A DNA stretch of 64,000 nt, from NCBI RefSeq assembly GCF_039539525.1, contig NZ_BAABDH010000016.1:124001-188000 (forward strand), read 5' to 3'. Below are positions 8,501-16,266 of this stretch, piece after piece. The notes below the pieces were generated by a model. It had not been told where the DNA came from. It saw only the letters and a program-made list of their open reading frames with translations, and made no database searches. Source of the stretch: Hymenobacter algoricola (GTDB lineage Bacteria > Bacteroidota > Bacteroidia > Cytophagales > Hymenobacteraceae). The number at the start of each line of letters is the position of its first letter. Position 1 is the stretch's first letter. The position numbers and the translations under genes were made by a program.

Positions 8501-10791
8501 TCGATACGGTGCCTACCTTCAACAGCCCCCTTATCCGGCGCACCACCATCACGGCGCCGCTGGTGGCTGACTGGCGCCCGGGCCTGCCCGCCGCCGTTGC
8601 CGGCCGCGACAGTGTGGTGTGGTACTGGCGGATGCGCTTCAAAACCAAGCTGGACCCCGGCGAAAACGACAACTGGAGCGTCAGTTCCTTCCGCGTTGTC
8701 AACAGCAGCCCCGGCGGCTGGTCGCAAAGTCACCACGGGCAGTTCCGGCGCGACGAGCTGACCAACCTGGCCGTGGCGGCTCCGTCGGGCAAGTGGAATT
8801 TCAGCGACATCAGCCAAGCGCTGACGCTGCGGACCCAGGGCGCCGGGCAGACGCCCACCGGCGGACCGCTGGTAACTTTCCAGAACACCTACGGGCTGCA
8901 GCTGGGCACCAATCAGCTGTCGGTGCTGAACTGCGCCGTGAGTGCGCCCAATATTCTGGTTTCCGTGTTTGACGGTCCGACCCTGAAGCCCCTGCGCACG
9001 GTCGGCGGCGGTCCGTATGACTCCTGCGGCACCGCCCCGAACCGGTTTTACCACTTTGCTGCTTCCGCCACCGACAACATCAACTCCCCGGCCCGGCAGC
9101 AGCAGCTGCTGGCACTGCTGACCAACCTGCCCGCCGGCGCTTACGTGGCGCTGGTATCGGTGAACCGGGTAAACTTCGCGTCGTTTCCGCCGGCGCTGAA
9201 AGCGGCCCTGGCCGCCCTGGGCTCCCAGAAAGTGAATCAGCTGCAGGATGGTGACCCGTTCCTGTTTCTGGGGCAGAAGGGCCCCGGCGCGCGCCCGGCT
9301 CAGGAGCGCACCTACGACGCCAGCCTGCCAGGCACCCGGACCGAGCAGGTGGTCAGCCTGAGCAGCCCTATCACTACGTTCAGCACCAGCGGCACGCTGA
9401 CTTCCACGCTGATCGGACCGGCCCAGGAATGGACGACGCTCTACCACACCATCCGCACGGAGCCTTCCGACAGCTACACGCTCAAGCTTATTGCCATCGA
9501 CGCCCAGCAGGTGGAGCGCGTGGTGGCCTCGAACGTGACGAACCGGGAATACCCGCTGGGCGGAGTTTCGGCCGCGCAGTATCCTTACCTGAGGCTGGAG
9601 CTGACCCTGCGGGATGAGCTTAACCGCACGGCCCCGCAGCTTGAGCAGCTGCTGGTAACCTACAAGGGCTACCCCGAAGGCGTGGTGCGCCGCGACTCGG
9701 TACTGGCCGGCACGCCCGCGGCCTACGACGCGGCGACGCTCACGGCCCAGGCGGCCACGGGCTTCCTGCGCGTGCCGGTGGTGTTTCAGAACGTGGCGCC
9801 CATTGCCTTCGGCAAGCCGTTGAAAGCCCGCGTTATCGTGCGCAGCACGGGGGGGACTACCACGGCCGAGCGAATCACGGAGGTGAATGTGCCCGACGTG
9901 GCGGCCAACGGCGCCCTGCGCTTCGAGGCCGTAGCCGATGTGCGCGACCTGACCGGCGACATCAGCCTGCAGGTGGATATGAACATGGATAAGAGCGGAG
10001 TACGCCTGCCCGAGCTGTTTTACTTCAACAACGTGCTCACGCTGCCCGCTTTCCGGTTGGAAAACACCAACCTGCCACCGGTGCTGGACGTGGTCTTCGA
10101 CGGGGAGCACATCCTCAACGGCGACATTGTGCGGCCCATGCCCCTCATCACCGTACTGATGACCGACGATAACCGGCTGCGCCCCATCAAGAAGGAAGCG
10201 GCCTTCGACGTCGTGCTCTTCAAGCCCGACGGCACCCAGGTGCGCGTCGACATGAACGGCAGCAACATCTTCTTCATTGCCGACTCGACCAAGGGCACCG
10301 CGCGCCTGGAGTACCAGCCCGGGAAAGACGCCCCCCTGGCCGATGGCATCTACCGGCTGGAGGTGCAGGGCCGGGACGCCAGCAACGCCCAGGCTACCAC
10401 GGGGGAAAAGTACTCGATATCGTTTGAGGTCATCAACACCTCTTCCATCACTCATATTTACCCCTACCCGAACCCGATTACCAGCAAGGCGCAGTTTGTC
10501 TTTACCCTCACCGGCTCGGAGCTGCCGCGCAACCTGAAAATCCAGATCATGACGCTGACCGGCAAGGTAGTGCGCCAGATTATGATGGAGGAAATGGGGT
10601 TGCTCCGCATTGGCAACAACGTCACCAAGTACGCCTGGGACGGCACCGACGAGTACGGCGACCGGCTGGCCAACGGCACCTACCTGTACCGGGTGGTGAT
10701 GGACGACCCGACCAACCAGTTTGAGCGCCGCAAAACGGCCGGCGACAAATCCTTCAAGAACGAGTGGGGCAAGCTGGTGCTGCTGCGCTAA
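5578..10791 (+). CDS. putative type IX secretion sortase PorU2 (gingipain-like peptidase C25)
   Basis: 1737 residues from the ATG giving MKKSYYSPQQ; signal peptide about 1-36 (ends AAVAQ). After an N-terminal beta region comes a peptidase C25 (gingipain) domain with the expected dyad: His683 in FGHGSP and Cys713 in YGCAAA. Then come a CARDB-like beta domain (about 820-950), further beta sandwiches, and a C-terminal FlgD/CTD-like domain ending in a basic strand (KLVLLR). PorU cleaves cargo CTDs at the cell surface and attaches them to lipopolysaccharide. The length and the PorV-like neighbour fit the PorU2 class rather than the shorter core PorU. Its own substrates are unknown. Confidence 0.8.
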   Translation: MKKSYYSPQQVLRYCLVLLGLLLGTAHAAVAQLGPYGNEWIAPSQQYYKIKVTRDGLHRLDYTYLTRAGISNADPSRFQLWRRGREVAIYVGGSSATTMDPSTFIEFYGQRNDGALDEGMYRTRADHYQKLYSLYTDTAAYFLTVAPTAVGRRRMQEVNPTPVGGAHPYWRAGRQFVLSDRYNDVDLQAYVYQPWGEPGEGFFGVTYGQKSDDGPTQSLGIDSLQETVLSGRLPQVEVQVVGGSKGLHKVTLVVFPPGGTRRELGPQVSFNDYEQRKLRYTFLPSDIAANGFVRFSLEVDTQHTGAAVNLVRTGYIRANHARTSAWNPSRSALRFTNDSTLGSAPAYYSLDNVPATVRGFDVTDPYNVQRVEGRAESGSRRGYVFPGALPGGIQRTLWLTDVARAIVPVPARRTQFSNISPGGWNFLIVTSERLARPSASYANPVQAYADYRASLKGGAYQTLIVTTEQLYDQFHYGEKSALAIRNFTQYMLTSSRPKSLLLLGKGLQPGEAIDSIVGTRHHIFFHRQRPSHFRDPFGGPNAPQIRDLVPTSTRGASDIFFTADWRNNNYVAKMVTGRVSAQTPQHVESYLNKLKQYEDTLAKADAPGLAWRKHALNLSGGDNASQFVKFREHMDSVKRRIERPYFGGKVVNTYSRTEVALPPGLDISRELNPGLALINYFGHGSPTTLDFQLGRPEDYNNAGRYPVMIAYGCAAANAFSGVRSTYGEEWLLAPNRGLIGLLSETSFGFDSELPDIQDETYKVLLNEPQWYGKPIAEAQNEVTRRLGNSAPNSLTATLMTTVWHGDPALRLFAPAQPDFTFGTPALEIQPVGAGPLLSTSSQFKLLVKVRNPGKFTFDRLDISVRRKYDVTPIRADTVYTFAGLRQSSSDTTYTLTLRNSGAPFGTNTFTVMLDYQNRVAESNESNNTATTTFVFVRPGLTLLNPPEFGIVSATNLRLVGQTNVLREARPFEVEVDTVPTFNSPLIRRTTITAPLVADWRPGLPAAVAGRDSVVWYWRMRFKTKLDPGENDNWSVSSFRVVNSSPGGWSQSHHGQFRRDELTNLAVAAPSGKWNFSDISQALTLRTQGAGQTPTGGPLVTFQNTYGLQLGTNQLSVLNCAVSAPNILVSVFDGPTLKPLRTVGGGPYDSCGTAPNRFYHFAASATDNINSPARQQQLLALLTNLPAGAYVALVSVNRVNFASFPPALKAALAALGSQKVNQLQDGDPFLFLGQKGPGARPAQERTYDASLPGTRTEQVVSLSSPITTFSTSGTLTSTLIGPAQEWTTLYHTIRTEPSDSYTLKLIAIDAQQVERVVASNVTNREYPLGGVSAAQYPYLRLELTLRDELNRTAPQLEQLLVTYKGYPEGVVRRDSVLAGTPAAYDAATLTAQAATGFLRVPVVFQNVAPIAFGKPLKARVIVRSTGGTTTAERITEVNVPDVAANGALRFEAVADVRDLTGDISLQVDMNMDKSGVRLPELFYFNNVLTLPAFRLENTNLPPVLDVVFDGEHILNGDIVRPMPLITVLMTDDNRLRPIKKEAAFDVVLFKPDGTQVRVDMNGSNIFFIADSTKGTARLEYQPGKDAPLADGIYRLEVQGRDASNAQATTGEKYSISFEVINTSSITHIYPYPNPITSKAQFVFTLTGSELPRNLKIQIMTLTGKVVRQIMMEEMGLLRIGNNVTKYAWDGTDEYGDRLANGTYLYRVVMDDPTNQFERRKTAGDKSFKNEWGKLVLLR

Positions 10792-10810
10792 ACCCTGCCT
10801 GCGCCTGACG

Positions 10811-10845
10811 CACAACGAGGCCGCTGATTCAGCGGCCTCGTTGTG
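10811..10845. terminator. bidirectional terminator between porU2-like gene and folA
   Basis: A perfect 16-bp stem (10811-10826 with 10830-10845) and 3-base loop lies in the 94-base gap between convergent genes. T-runs are weak on both sides, but the stem is very stable and symmetrically placed. Confidence 0.7.
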
Positions 10846-10885
10846 CTTTCAACCACTTCCTTGCCTTGGCCAGTTGGCCAGTTGG

Positions 10886-11371
10886 CTAGCGGCGGCGCAA
10901 GGTCACGAAGCTGAAGGCGTAGGCGTGCTGGGCATCGGGCTCGTGCCGCTCCCGGTTTTCCTCCCGCCATTCCAGCGGGGAAAGCTCGGGAAAAGTGGCG
11001 TCGCCTTCAAAGTCGTGGTGCACTTCGGTCAGGTAGACCACATCGGCCGCGGGCAGGGCCTGCCGGTAGATTTCGCCGCCGCCGATAACGAAGATATCCT
11101 CCCCGAACGTAGCGGCCAGCTCCAGCGCCACCGGCACCGAGTAGGCCACCTCGCAGCCCGGGGCGGCCCAGTCGGCCTGCCGCGTCACCACAATGTTGAT
11201 CCGGTTGGGCAGAGGCCGGCCAATGGCGTCGAAAGTGCGTCGGCCCATCACGATGGGGTGGCCGGTGGTGAGCTGCTTGAAATGCTTCAGGTCGGCGGGC
11301 AGGTGCCAGATCAGCTGGTTGTCGCGCCCAATCACGCCGTTCTGGGCGGTGGCTACTACGATGGCAATCAT
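10886..11371 (-). CDS. folA: dihydrofolate reductase
   Basis: 161 residues, full length for the family. Motifs in order: IVVATAQNGVIGRDNQLIW at the N-terminus (Trp and the NADPH-binding loop), HLPADLKHFKQLT, IVMGRRTFDAIGRPLPNR, and FVIGGGEIYRQAL. It reduces dihydrofolate to tetrahydrofolate with NADPH. Its ATG overlaps the fmt stop codon by four bases (ATGA), so the genes are translationally coupled: fmt uses 10-formyl-tetrahydrofolate and folA supplies the tetrahydrofolate pool. Confidence 0.97.
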   Translation of the reverse strand: MIAIVVATAQNGVIGRDNQLIWHLPADLKHFKQLTTGHPIVMGRRTFDAIGRPLPNRINIVVTRQADWAAPGCEVAYSVPVALELAATFGEDIFVIGGGEIYRQALPAADVVYLTEVHHDFEGDATFPELSPLEWREENRERHEPDAQHAYAFSFVTLRRR

Positions 11372-12315
11372 GCGGGAGTGGAAGAAGTGAGGAGGCTGGC
11401 GTTGAAGCCGCGCAGGAAGTCGGCCAGCGGCATGCGCTTTTTGCCTTCGAGCTGCACGTCGAGCAGCTCGAGCTGGCCGGCGGCAGTTTGCAGGCGCAGG
11501 TAGGTTTTGGCGTCGGTATGCCAGGAGCCGGCGGGGCCGGCATCGGCGGGCACCAGGGCGGCGCGGAAGATCTTCAGGGTGCGGCCGTCGGGCAGCTCGG
11601 TGAAGGCCGTAGGCACCGGCGACAAACCCCGCACCCGGTTGGCCAGCGCCCGGGCGGGCTGCTGCACGTCGAGGCGGCCGGTTTCCTTCTGAATTTTGGG
11701 GGCCGCCTGCAGCTCCGCACTCGGCACCTGGGGCACGCTGGGGGCCGTGCCGGCCGCAATGGCCTGCACGCTGCGCAAGGCCAGGGCCGCCCCGGCCGCC
11801 TGCAGCTTTTGATACAAAGAGCCGAAATCGTCTTCGTCGGCAATATCGACCACGTCCTGGAAAATCAGGTTGCCGGTGTCAATTTCGTGCTGCAGAAAAA
11901 ACGAGGTGACGCCGGTCTGCTTTTCGCCCTGAATCAGCGCCCAGTTGATGGGCGCCGCGCCCCGGTACTGGGGCAGCAGGGAGGCGTGGATGTTGATGGA
12001 GCCCAGCCGGGGCATGTCCCACACCGCCTCGGGCAGCATCCGGAACGCCACAACCACCTGCAGGTCGGCCGCGTAGCTGCGCAGCTCGGCCTGAAACTCC
12101 GGGGCCTTCAGGTTGGTGGGCTGCAGCACCGGGATGCCGTGGGCCCCGGCAGCCTTTTTCACCGCCGACTCGGCCAACTGCTGCCCGCGGCCGGCGGGCT
12201 TGTCGGGAGCGGTAAGGACGGCCACTACCTCGCAGCCGGGCCAGGAAAGCAAAGATTGCAGCGTCGGCACCGCGAATTCGGGGGTGCCCATGAAGATGAT
12301 GCGAAGTGCAGTCAT
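11368..12315 (-). CDS. fmt: methionyl-tRNA formyltransferase
   Basis: 315 residues from the ATG giving MTALRIIFMG; an upstream in-frame start would add 52 residues lying in the intergenic repeat, so it was rejected. Signatures: FMGTPEFAVPTL, the formyl-folate site INIHASLLPQYRGAAPINWA with the conserved Asn-His pair, and the C-terminal OB-like domain. It formylates initiator Met-tRNA. It is cotranscribed with folA (4-base overlap). A nested inverted-repeat element begins six bases upstream of its start codon. Confidence 0.97.
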   Translation of the reverse strand: MTALRIIFMGTPEFAVPTLQSLLSWPGCEVVAVLTAPDKPAGRGQQLAESAVKKAAGAHGIPVLQPTNLKAPEFQAELRSYAADLQVVVAFRMLPEAVWDMPRLGSINIHASLLPQYRGAAPINWALIQGEKQTGVTSFFLQHEIDTGNLIFQDVVDIADEDDFGSLYQKLQAAGAALALRSVQAIAAGTAPSVPQVPSAELQAAPKIQKETGRLDVQQPARALANRVRGLSPVPTAFTELPDGRTLKIFRAALVPADAGPAGSWHTDAKTYLRLQTAAGQLELLDVQLEGKKRMPLADFLRGFNASLLTSSTPA

Positions 12316-12320
12316 AGAAG

Positions 12321-12411
12321 GAAGTAACGCGAAGCTCTGCTTCGCGGGGCGTTGAACGGTTAATGGTGGCCTGGCGCGAACGATTCGCGAAGTGGAACTT
12401 CGCGTTACTTC
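12321..12411. repeat. nested inverted-repeat element between namZ-like gene and fmt
   Basis: The outer arms GAAGTAACGCGAAG (12321-12334) and CTTCGCGTTACTTC (12398-12411) are a perfect 14-bp inverted repeat. Inside are three more small hairpins: GCGAAGC/GCTTCGC, CGCGAA/TTCGCG and GCGAAGT/ACTTCGC. The right arm runs into the upstream gene and supplies its TAA stop (TTA at 12405-12407). It resembles a REP/MITE-like intergenic element; no transposase is present. Confidence 0.65.
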
Positions 12412-13652
12412 TCCGGATACAACAAGTATTTCTGCCGCATGGTCTTGAACTGGCTCAGCCCCGGCTCCCACGACTTACGGATTTCGGCTTCGGTTTTGCC
12501 CGCTACAATCTGCTGGCGCAGGGAGGCGGTGCCGCTGAGCTGCTCGAAGTACTTGCCGAAGAAATGCTCCTTGTCGGTGCTCTGCTGGTAGAAATCGAGC
12601 AGGTAGCGCACCGTGAAGCCGGTGGCGCCGTCCAGGTTGGTCTGGTGCAGGTCGAGGCCGTAGCAGAGCTTGCCGTTCTGGGGCGGGGTCGGCGAGCCGG
12701 CGTTGGGCCGGGGCGTGAAGCTGTGGGGCCGGCTGCGGGGCTGCGCGGGGCTGCCGACGACCTCAAACGGGGAATCGGTGCCGCGGCCCACGCTCACGTC
12801 GGTGCCCTCAAACAGGCACACCGTCGGATACAGCGCCACCGAGTGGGCGTTGGGCAGGTTGGGCGAAGGGCGCACGGGCAGCACGTAGCGCGTGGCGTGG
12901 GTGTAGCCCAGCACCAGCACCACCGTCAGCGGGCACTGCCGGCCGCCGGCCAGCCACTGCTCGCCGTTGATCATCCGGGCCAGTTCGCCCACGGTCAGGC
13001 CGTGCACGATGGGCAGCGGGTCCAGGCCCACAAACGACTTGTGGGCCGGCTCCAGCACGGGGCCGTCCACGTACCAGCCGTTGGGGTTGGGGCGGTCCAG
13101 CACCACCACCGCCTTGCTTTGCTCGGCAGCGGCTTCCATTACGTAGTGCATGGTGCTGATAAAGGTGTAGAACCGCGCCCCCACGTCCTGAATATCGAAC
13201 ACCAGCACGTCCAGGTCGCGCAGCATTTCGGCCGTGGGCTTTTTGGTGGCCCCGTACAAGGAGCGCACCGGCAGGCCGCTGCGGGCGTCGCGGCCGTCCT
13301 TGATGGTAGCCCCGTCGGCGGCCTCCCCGCGGAAGCCGTGCTCGGGCGCAAAAATCATTTTCACCTGCACGCCCTGGGCCAGCAGCGTATCAACGAGGTG
13401 GGTGCGGCCCACCAGGGAAGTCTGATTAACCACCACGCCCACGCGCTTGCCCCGCAGCAGCGGCAGGTAGCGGTCGGCCTGGTCGGCACCCATGCGCAGG
13501 GCGGGCGCGGGCGTGGTTTGGGCTGCGGCAACCGTCGGGGCCGGGGCGCCGTTTGACGGTCCAGACGCCGCGGCGGCCCCGGGGGCCGGACGGGAACAGT
13601 CGCTAAAAGCCAGCGTCAGGCTCAGCACACCACAAAACAGGGAAGATGTCAT
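12405..13652 (-). CDS. DUF1343 protein, NamZ-type exo-beta-N-acetylmuramidase
   Basis: 415 residues with a hydrophobic N-terminal export segment containing a Cys at 19 (possible lipoprotein), then a low-complexity Ala/Pro linker to about residue 52. The DUF1343 core follows: GKRVGVVVNQTS, FAPEHGFRG, YGATKKPT, DVLVFDIQDVGARFYTFISTMHYVME, VLDRPNPNG, and the C-terminal YGLDL and SWE/LYP segments. Family members such as Bacillus NamZ release N-acetylmuramic acid from the non-reducing ends of peptidoglycan fragments. The final codons lie inside a repeat element, so the last residues (YPEK) may be recent. Confidence 0.85.
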   Translation of the reverse strand: MTSSLFCGVLSLTLAFSDCSRPAPGAAAASGPSNGAPAPTVAAAQTTPAPALRMGADQADRYLPLLRGKRVGVVVNQTSLVGRTHLVDTLLAQGVQVKMIFAPEHGFRGEAADGATIKDGRDARSGLPVRSLYGATKKPTAEMLRDLDVLVFDIQDVGARFYTFISTMHYVMEAAAEQSKAVVVLDRPNPNGWYVDGPVLEPAHKSFVGLDPLPIVHGLTVGELARMINGEQWLAGGRQCPLTVVLVLGYTHATRYVLPVRPSPNLPNAHSVALYPTVCLFEGTDVSVGRGTDSPFEVVGSPAQPRSRPHSFTPRPNAGSPTPPQNGKLCYGLDLHQTNLDGATGFTVRYLLDFYQQSTDKEHFFGKYFEQLSGTASLRQQIVAGKTEAEIRKSWEPGLSQFKTMRQKYLLYPEK

Positions 13653-13703
13653 CAGCAGAAATGGGAAGTAGAAAACTGACCGCAGAGGTGTAGCTTTACG
13701 GCA

Positions 13704-14918
13704 GTGAATATCTCGCGGTACATATCCAACAAGATTGACGGGGCCGACTCCGGTTCTTTTACCTCGTCGGTGACAAAAATAGCCATTATCAGTATTGCAC
13801 TGGGCGTGGCGGTCATGATTGTGTCATTTGCCATTCTGGAAGGCTTCCGCAACGAGATTCAAAGTAAGATCTTCTCGTTCGGCTCCCACTTCACCATCAG
13901 CAAGTACGACACCAACAACTCCCTGGAGGTGGAGCCCATCGGCGGCCCGCGCCTGGCCAGGGACCTGCGCCGCTTTCAGCAGGTGCAGAACATTCAGGCG
14001 TTTGCCCGCAAAACGGCCATCATCAAAACCCGTGAGGAGGTGATGGGCGTGGCTTTGAAGGGCATCGACGAGAAAAACGGCCTCTCCACCATGCGCCAGA
14101 ACCTGGTGGCGGGCAAGTTTCTGTCTTTTCCCGACTCGGCCGCCAGCAACGACATCCTGCTCAGCCGCAAGATTGCCGACAAGCTGCGCCTCAAAGTCGG
14201 CGACGACGCGCTATTCTACTTTATTCAGAACCCGCCGCGGGTGCGCAAATTCGTGGTCAGCGGCATCTACCAGACCGGCCTCGACGAGTTCGACGAAGCC
14301 TACGTTATCGGCGACCTGCGCCAGGTGCAGGAGCTCAACAACTGGCCCGACTCGCTCGTGGGCGGGGTGGAAGTGATTCTCAAGGATTTCAACCGCCTGG
14401 ATCCTTCTTCCGACCACATCTACGAAAACCTGCGCTACGACCTGAAGCTGGACAAGATAACCGACCAGTACGCCCAGCTGTTCGACTGGCTGCAGCTGCT
14501 CAACCGCAACGTGGTCATCTTCCTGATCCTGATCATCTTCGTGGCAACCTTCAACATGGTGGCCACCATCTTCATCATGATTCTGGAGCGCACCAACATG
14601 ATTGGGGTGCTCAAGGCCATCGGGGCCACCGACAACCAGATCCGGAGCATGTTTTTCTTCCGCGGGCTGAGCCTGACCATGCGCGGTATGCTGTTCGGCA
14701 ACCTGGCCGGCATCGGGCTGTGCGCCATCCAGTACTATTTTCACCCCATTCCCCTCGACCCCGAGAACTACTACATGGACCGGGTGCCGATTTTCTGGGA
14801 CCTGAAAATGATTGTCATCCTCAACATTGCCACTTTCCTGACGTCGCTGCTGGCCGTGCTGATTCCGACCTACCTGATTTCGCGCATCCGCCCCGTCACG
14901 GCCATCAAGTTCGACTAA
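13704..14918 (+). CDS. FtsX-like ABC transporter permease of the LolC/LolE type
   Basis: 404 residues from a GTG codon (translated MNISRYISNK), the only start before the conserved N-terminus. Topology is that of lipoprotein-release permeases: one N-terminal membrane helix (about 24-46), a large periplasmic MacB-like domain (about 50-265), then three C-terminal helices (about 270-295, 325-345, 370-390). The C-terminus IRPVTAIKFD and the GVLKAIGATDNQI coupling segment are family signatures. The likely role is extraction of lipoproteins from the inner membrane; the ATPase (LolD) is not nearby. A TAGCTTTA sequence five bases before GTG resembles a -7 box. Confidence 0.85.
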   Translation: MNISRYISNKIDGADSGSFTSSVTKIAIISIALGVAVMIVSFAILEGFRNEIQSKIFSFGSHFTISKYDTNNSLEVEPIGGPRLARDLRRFQQVQNIQAFARKTAIIKTREEVMGVALKGIDEKNGLSTMRQNLVAGKFLSFPDSAASNDILLSRKIADKLRLKVGDDALFYFIQNPPRVRKFVVSGIYQTGLDEFDEAYVIGDLRQVQELNNWPDSLVGGVEVILKDFNRLDPSSDHIYENLRYDLKLDKITDQYAQLFDWLQLLNRNVVIFLILIIFVATFNMVATIFIMILERTNMIGVLKAIGATDNQIRSMFFFRGLSLTMRGMLFGNLAGIGLCAIQYYFHPIPLDPENYYMDRVPIFWDLKMIVILNIATFLTSLLAVLIPTYLISRIRPVTAIKFD

Positions 14919-15165
14919 GCTACCCGGGTCGCGCTACTCTTTTGGCCGGCTGTCGTTCTGAGTCTGCGAAGGAGCTACCGGCTTTAGCGGATCAACCCTC
15001 ATCAACGCCCAACGCCCCGTACCGGTCCACCGATACGGGGCGTTGCTTATACCGCCTACCAGCCGGGGCGTCCGAAGCTGTAGCTGGGTCGCCTCAAACA
15101 GTGGAAGGCTAGCCCGAAGCTGCACCGGGCCCGACGTAAGAGTCGAAAGTAGCTCCGGTACCTTC
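14919..15165. other. intergenic region before the 21-bp repeat tract
   Basis: No convincing gene. It holds the LolE-gene terminator (15011-15044). Short frames here overlap the repeats and lack family signatures or usable starts. Confidence 0.5.
15011..15044 (+). terminator. terminator of the LolE-type gene
   Basis: AACGCCCCGTA (15011-15021) pairs perfectly with TACGGGGCGTT (15034-15044) around a 12-base loop; GCTTAT follows. It lies 92 bases past the stop. Confidence 0.6.
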
Positions 15166-15354
15166 TTCGGTCGGGCCGGAAACCTCTTCGGTCGGGCCGG
15201 AAACCTCTTCGGTCGCGCCGGCCCGAGCTTTGGGGGTGCCGACAACTGCTTTGGTCGGGCCGGCAGCCTTTTCGGTCATGCCGGGAACAGCGTTAGTCGG
15301 GCCGGCAGCCTTTTCGGTCACGCCGGGAACAGCGTTGGTCGGGCTGCTACAGCC
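15166..15354. repeat. nine degenerate 21-bp tandem repeats
   Basis: Nine consecutive 21-base units of the form TTCGGTCGGGCCGGAAACCTC. The first two are identical; units 5-6 and 7-8 form a higher-order 42-base repeat. All units are a multiple of three, which keeps frames open through the tract on both strands. The last unit overlaps the 3' end (stop at 15347) of the M23 peptidase gene, so the repeats grew out of, or into, its C-terminus. Confidence 0.8.
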
Positions 15355-16036
15355 ATTTGCTTTGCAGAATCAGGTTGGGGTCGGGGCAGAGGGCGGCCCA
15401 TTTTTCCCGCTCCTCGGGCAGGGCCACGCCGGGGAAGTCGCCCGAGCGGCCCTCCAGGTCGGCCATGATCTGGAAGTGCAGGTGGGGTGGCCAGTCGCCG
15501 TTTTCGGGGGCGGGGCCGACTTCGGATACCTGGTCGCCGGCGGCCAGAGTCAGACCGGGACGGAGCAGGGCGGTTTCGGCGCGGCTGAGGTGGCCGTAAA
15601 GGGTGTAGAAGGTGGTACCGGCCAGCTCGTGCTGCAGAATGACGGTGGGGCCGTAGTCGCCGAAATGGGCGTTGTCCTGCACGCTGTGCACCACGGCGGG
15701 CAGGGGCGCCAGCACCGGCGTACCGGCCCGCAGCCACACGTCCACGCCCAGGTGCAGGGAGCGGGCGGGCACGGCCGGGTCGCCGAACAGGCCGGGGCTG
15801 CGGCGGTAGATAACGCGGTTTTCGAGGTAGCCACCCACCCCGATCAGGGCGTTCTGCTCGGTCAGCAGCGCGGCTACCAGGGCTTCAAAGGCGGCCGTGT
15901 CGCGCAGGTCGGCGTCGGCCAGGGTCGGGTTCTGGGCCGAGAAGTCGAGGCGGCACACGTCGGGGGCATTCAAGTCGACGGGCAGCACGGGGCCGAAGTC
16001 GGCACGGTGCTTTTGCAGGAGCGTAGTCAGGGACAT
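15347..16036 (-). CDS. M23-family peptidoglycan metalloendopeptidase-like protein
   Basis: 229 residues. The LytM/M23 core is present: HLGVD (zinc His and Asp), TFYTLYGHLS, and PPHLHFQ (third zinc-ligand region). The family cleaves peptide cross-links of peptidoglycan. No signal peptide or membrane helix is visible at the N-terminus (MSLTTLLQKHRADFG), unusual for a wall hydrolase; a missed upstream start is possible, but the upstream DNA is AT-rich and repetitive. Its 3' end lies in the 21-bp repeat tract. Confidence 0.85.
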   Translation of the reverse strand: MSLTTLLQKHRADFGPVLPVDLNAPDVCRLDFSAQNPTLADADLRDTAAFEALVAALLTEQNALIGVGGYLENRVIYRRSPGLFGDPAVPARSLHLGVDVWLRAGTPVLAPLPAVVHSVQDNAHFGDYGPTVILQHELAGTTFYTLYGHLSRAETALLRPGLTLAAGDQVSEVGPAPENGDWPPHLHFQIMADLEGRSGDFPGVALPEEREKWAALCPDPNLILQSKWL

Positions 16037-16045
16037 AGAGCGGAG

Positions 16046-16165
16046 AGCTGAGGTTTTGGAGATTAGAACGTAGAAGGCAACGGATGCAAGGGGGCATTCT
16101 TACCAATGCAGCAGAGTTTTAGTGGGCAAATCTAAGTTCTAAGTTCTCACATCTAAGCTCTCATC
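16046..16165. repeat. AT-richer intergenic stretch with short imperfect repeats
   Basis: Short repeats of the CTAAGTTCT / ATCTAAGCTCTC kind occur at 16130-16165, partly mirrored by GAGAGCTGAG and AGATTAGAAC at 16046-16070. It looks like a decayed inverted-repeat element between divergent genes. A perfect minus-strand TAGATTTG box (16127-16134) could serve the M23 gene but has no -33. Confidence 0.4.
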
Positions 16166-16266
16166 TTCCACCGAAACGCCCCTTTTACCGTACTTTGCAG
16201 GCCCGTTGCCGAACAAGTCGCGGCTGTTTCTGCTTACCCGTACCAACCCCCGAAGTTTACCCGTCG

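Noticed and set aside
8239..10815. 858-codon frame antisense to the sortase gene
   Set aside because: Shadow frame; the plus-strand product carries C25 motifs and CTD.
15109..15321. Repeat-rich 70-codon frame (EEVSGPTEEVSGPTE-like)
   Set aside because: Created by the 21-bp tandem repeats, which leave several frames open on both strands; no start signal or homology.
15166..15354. Possible CRISPR array
   Set aside because: Units are contiguous 21-mers with no unique spacers and no cas genes are near.
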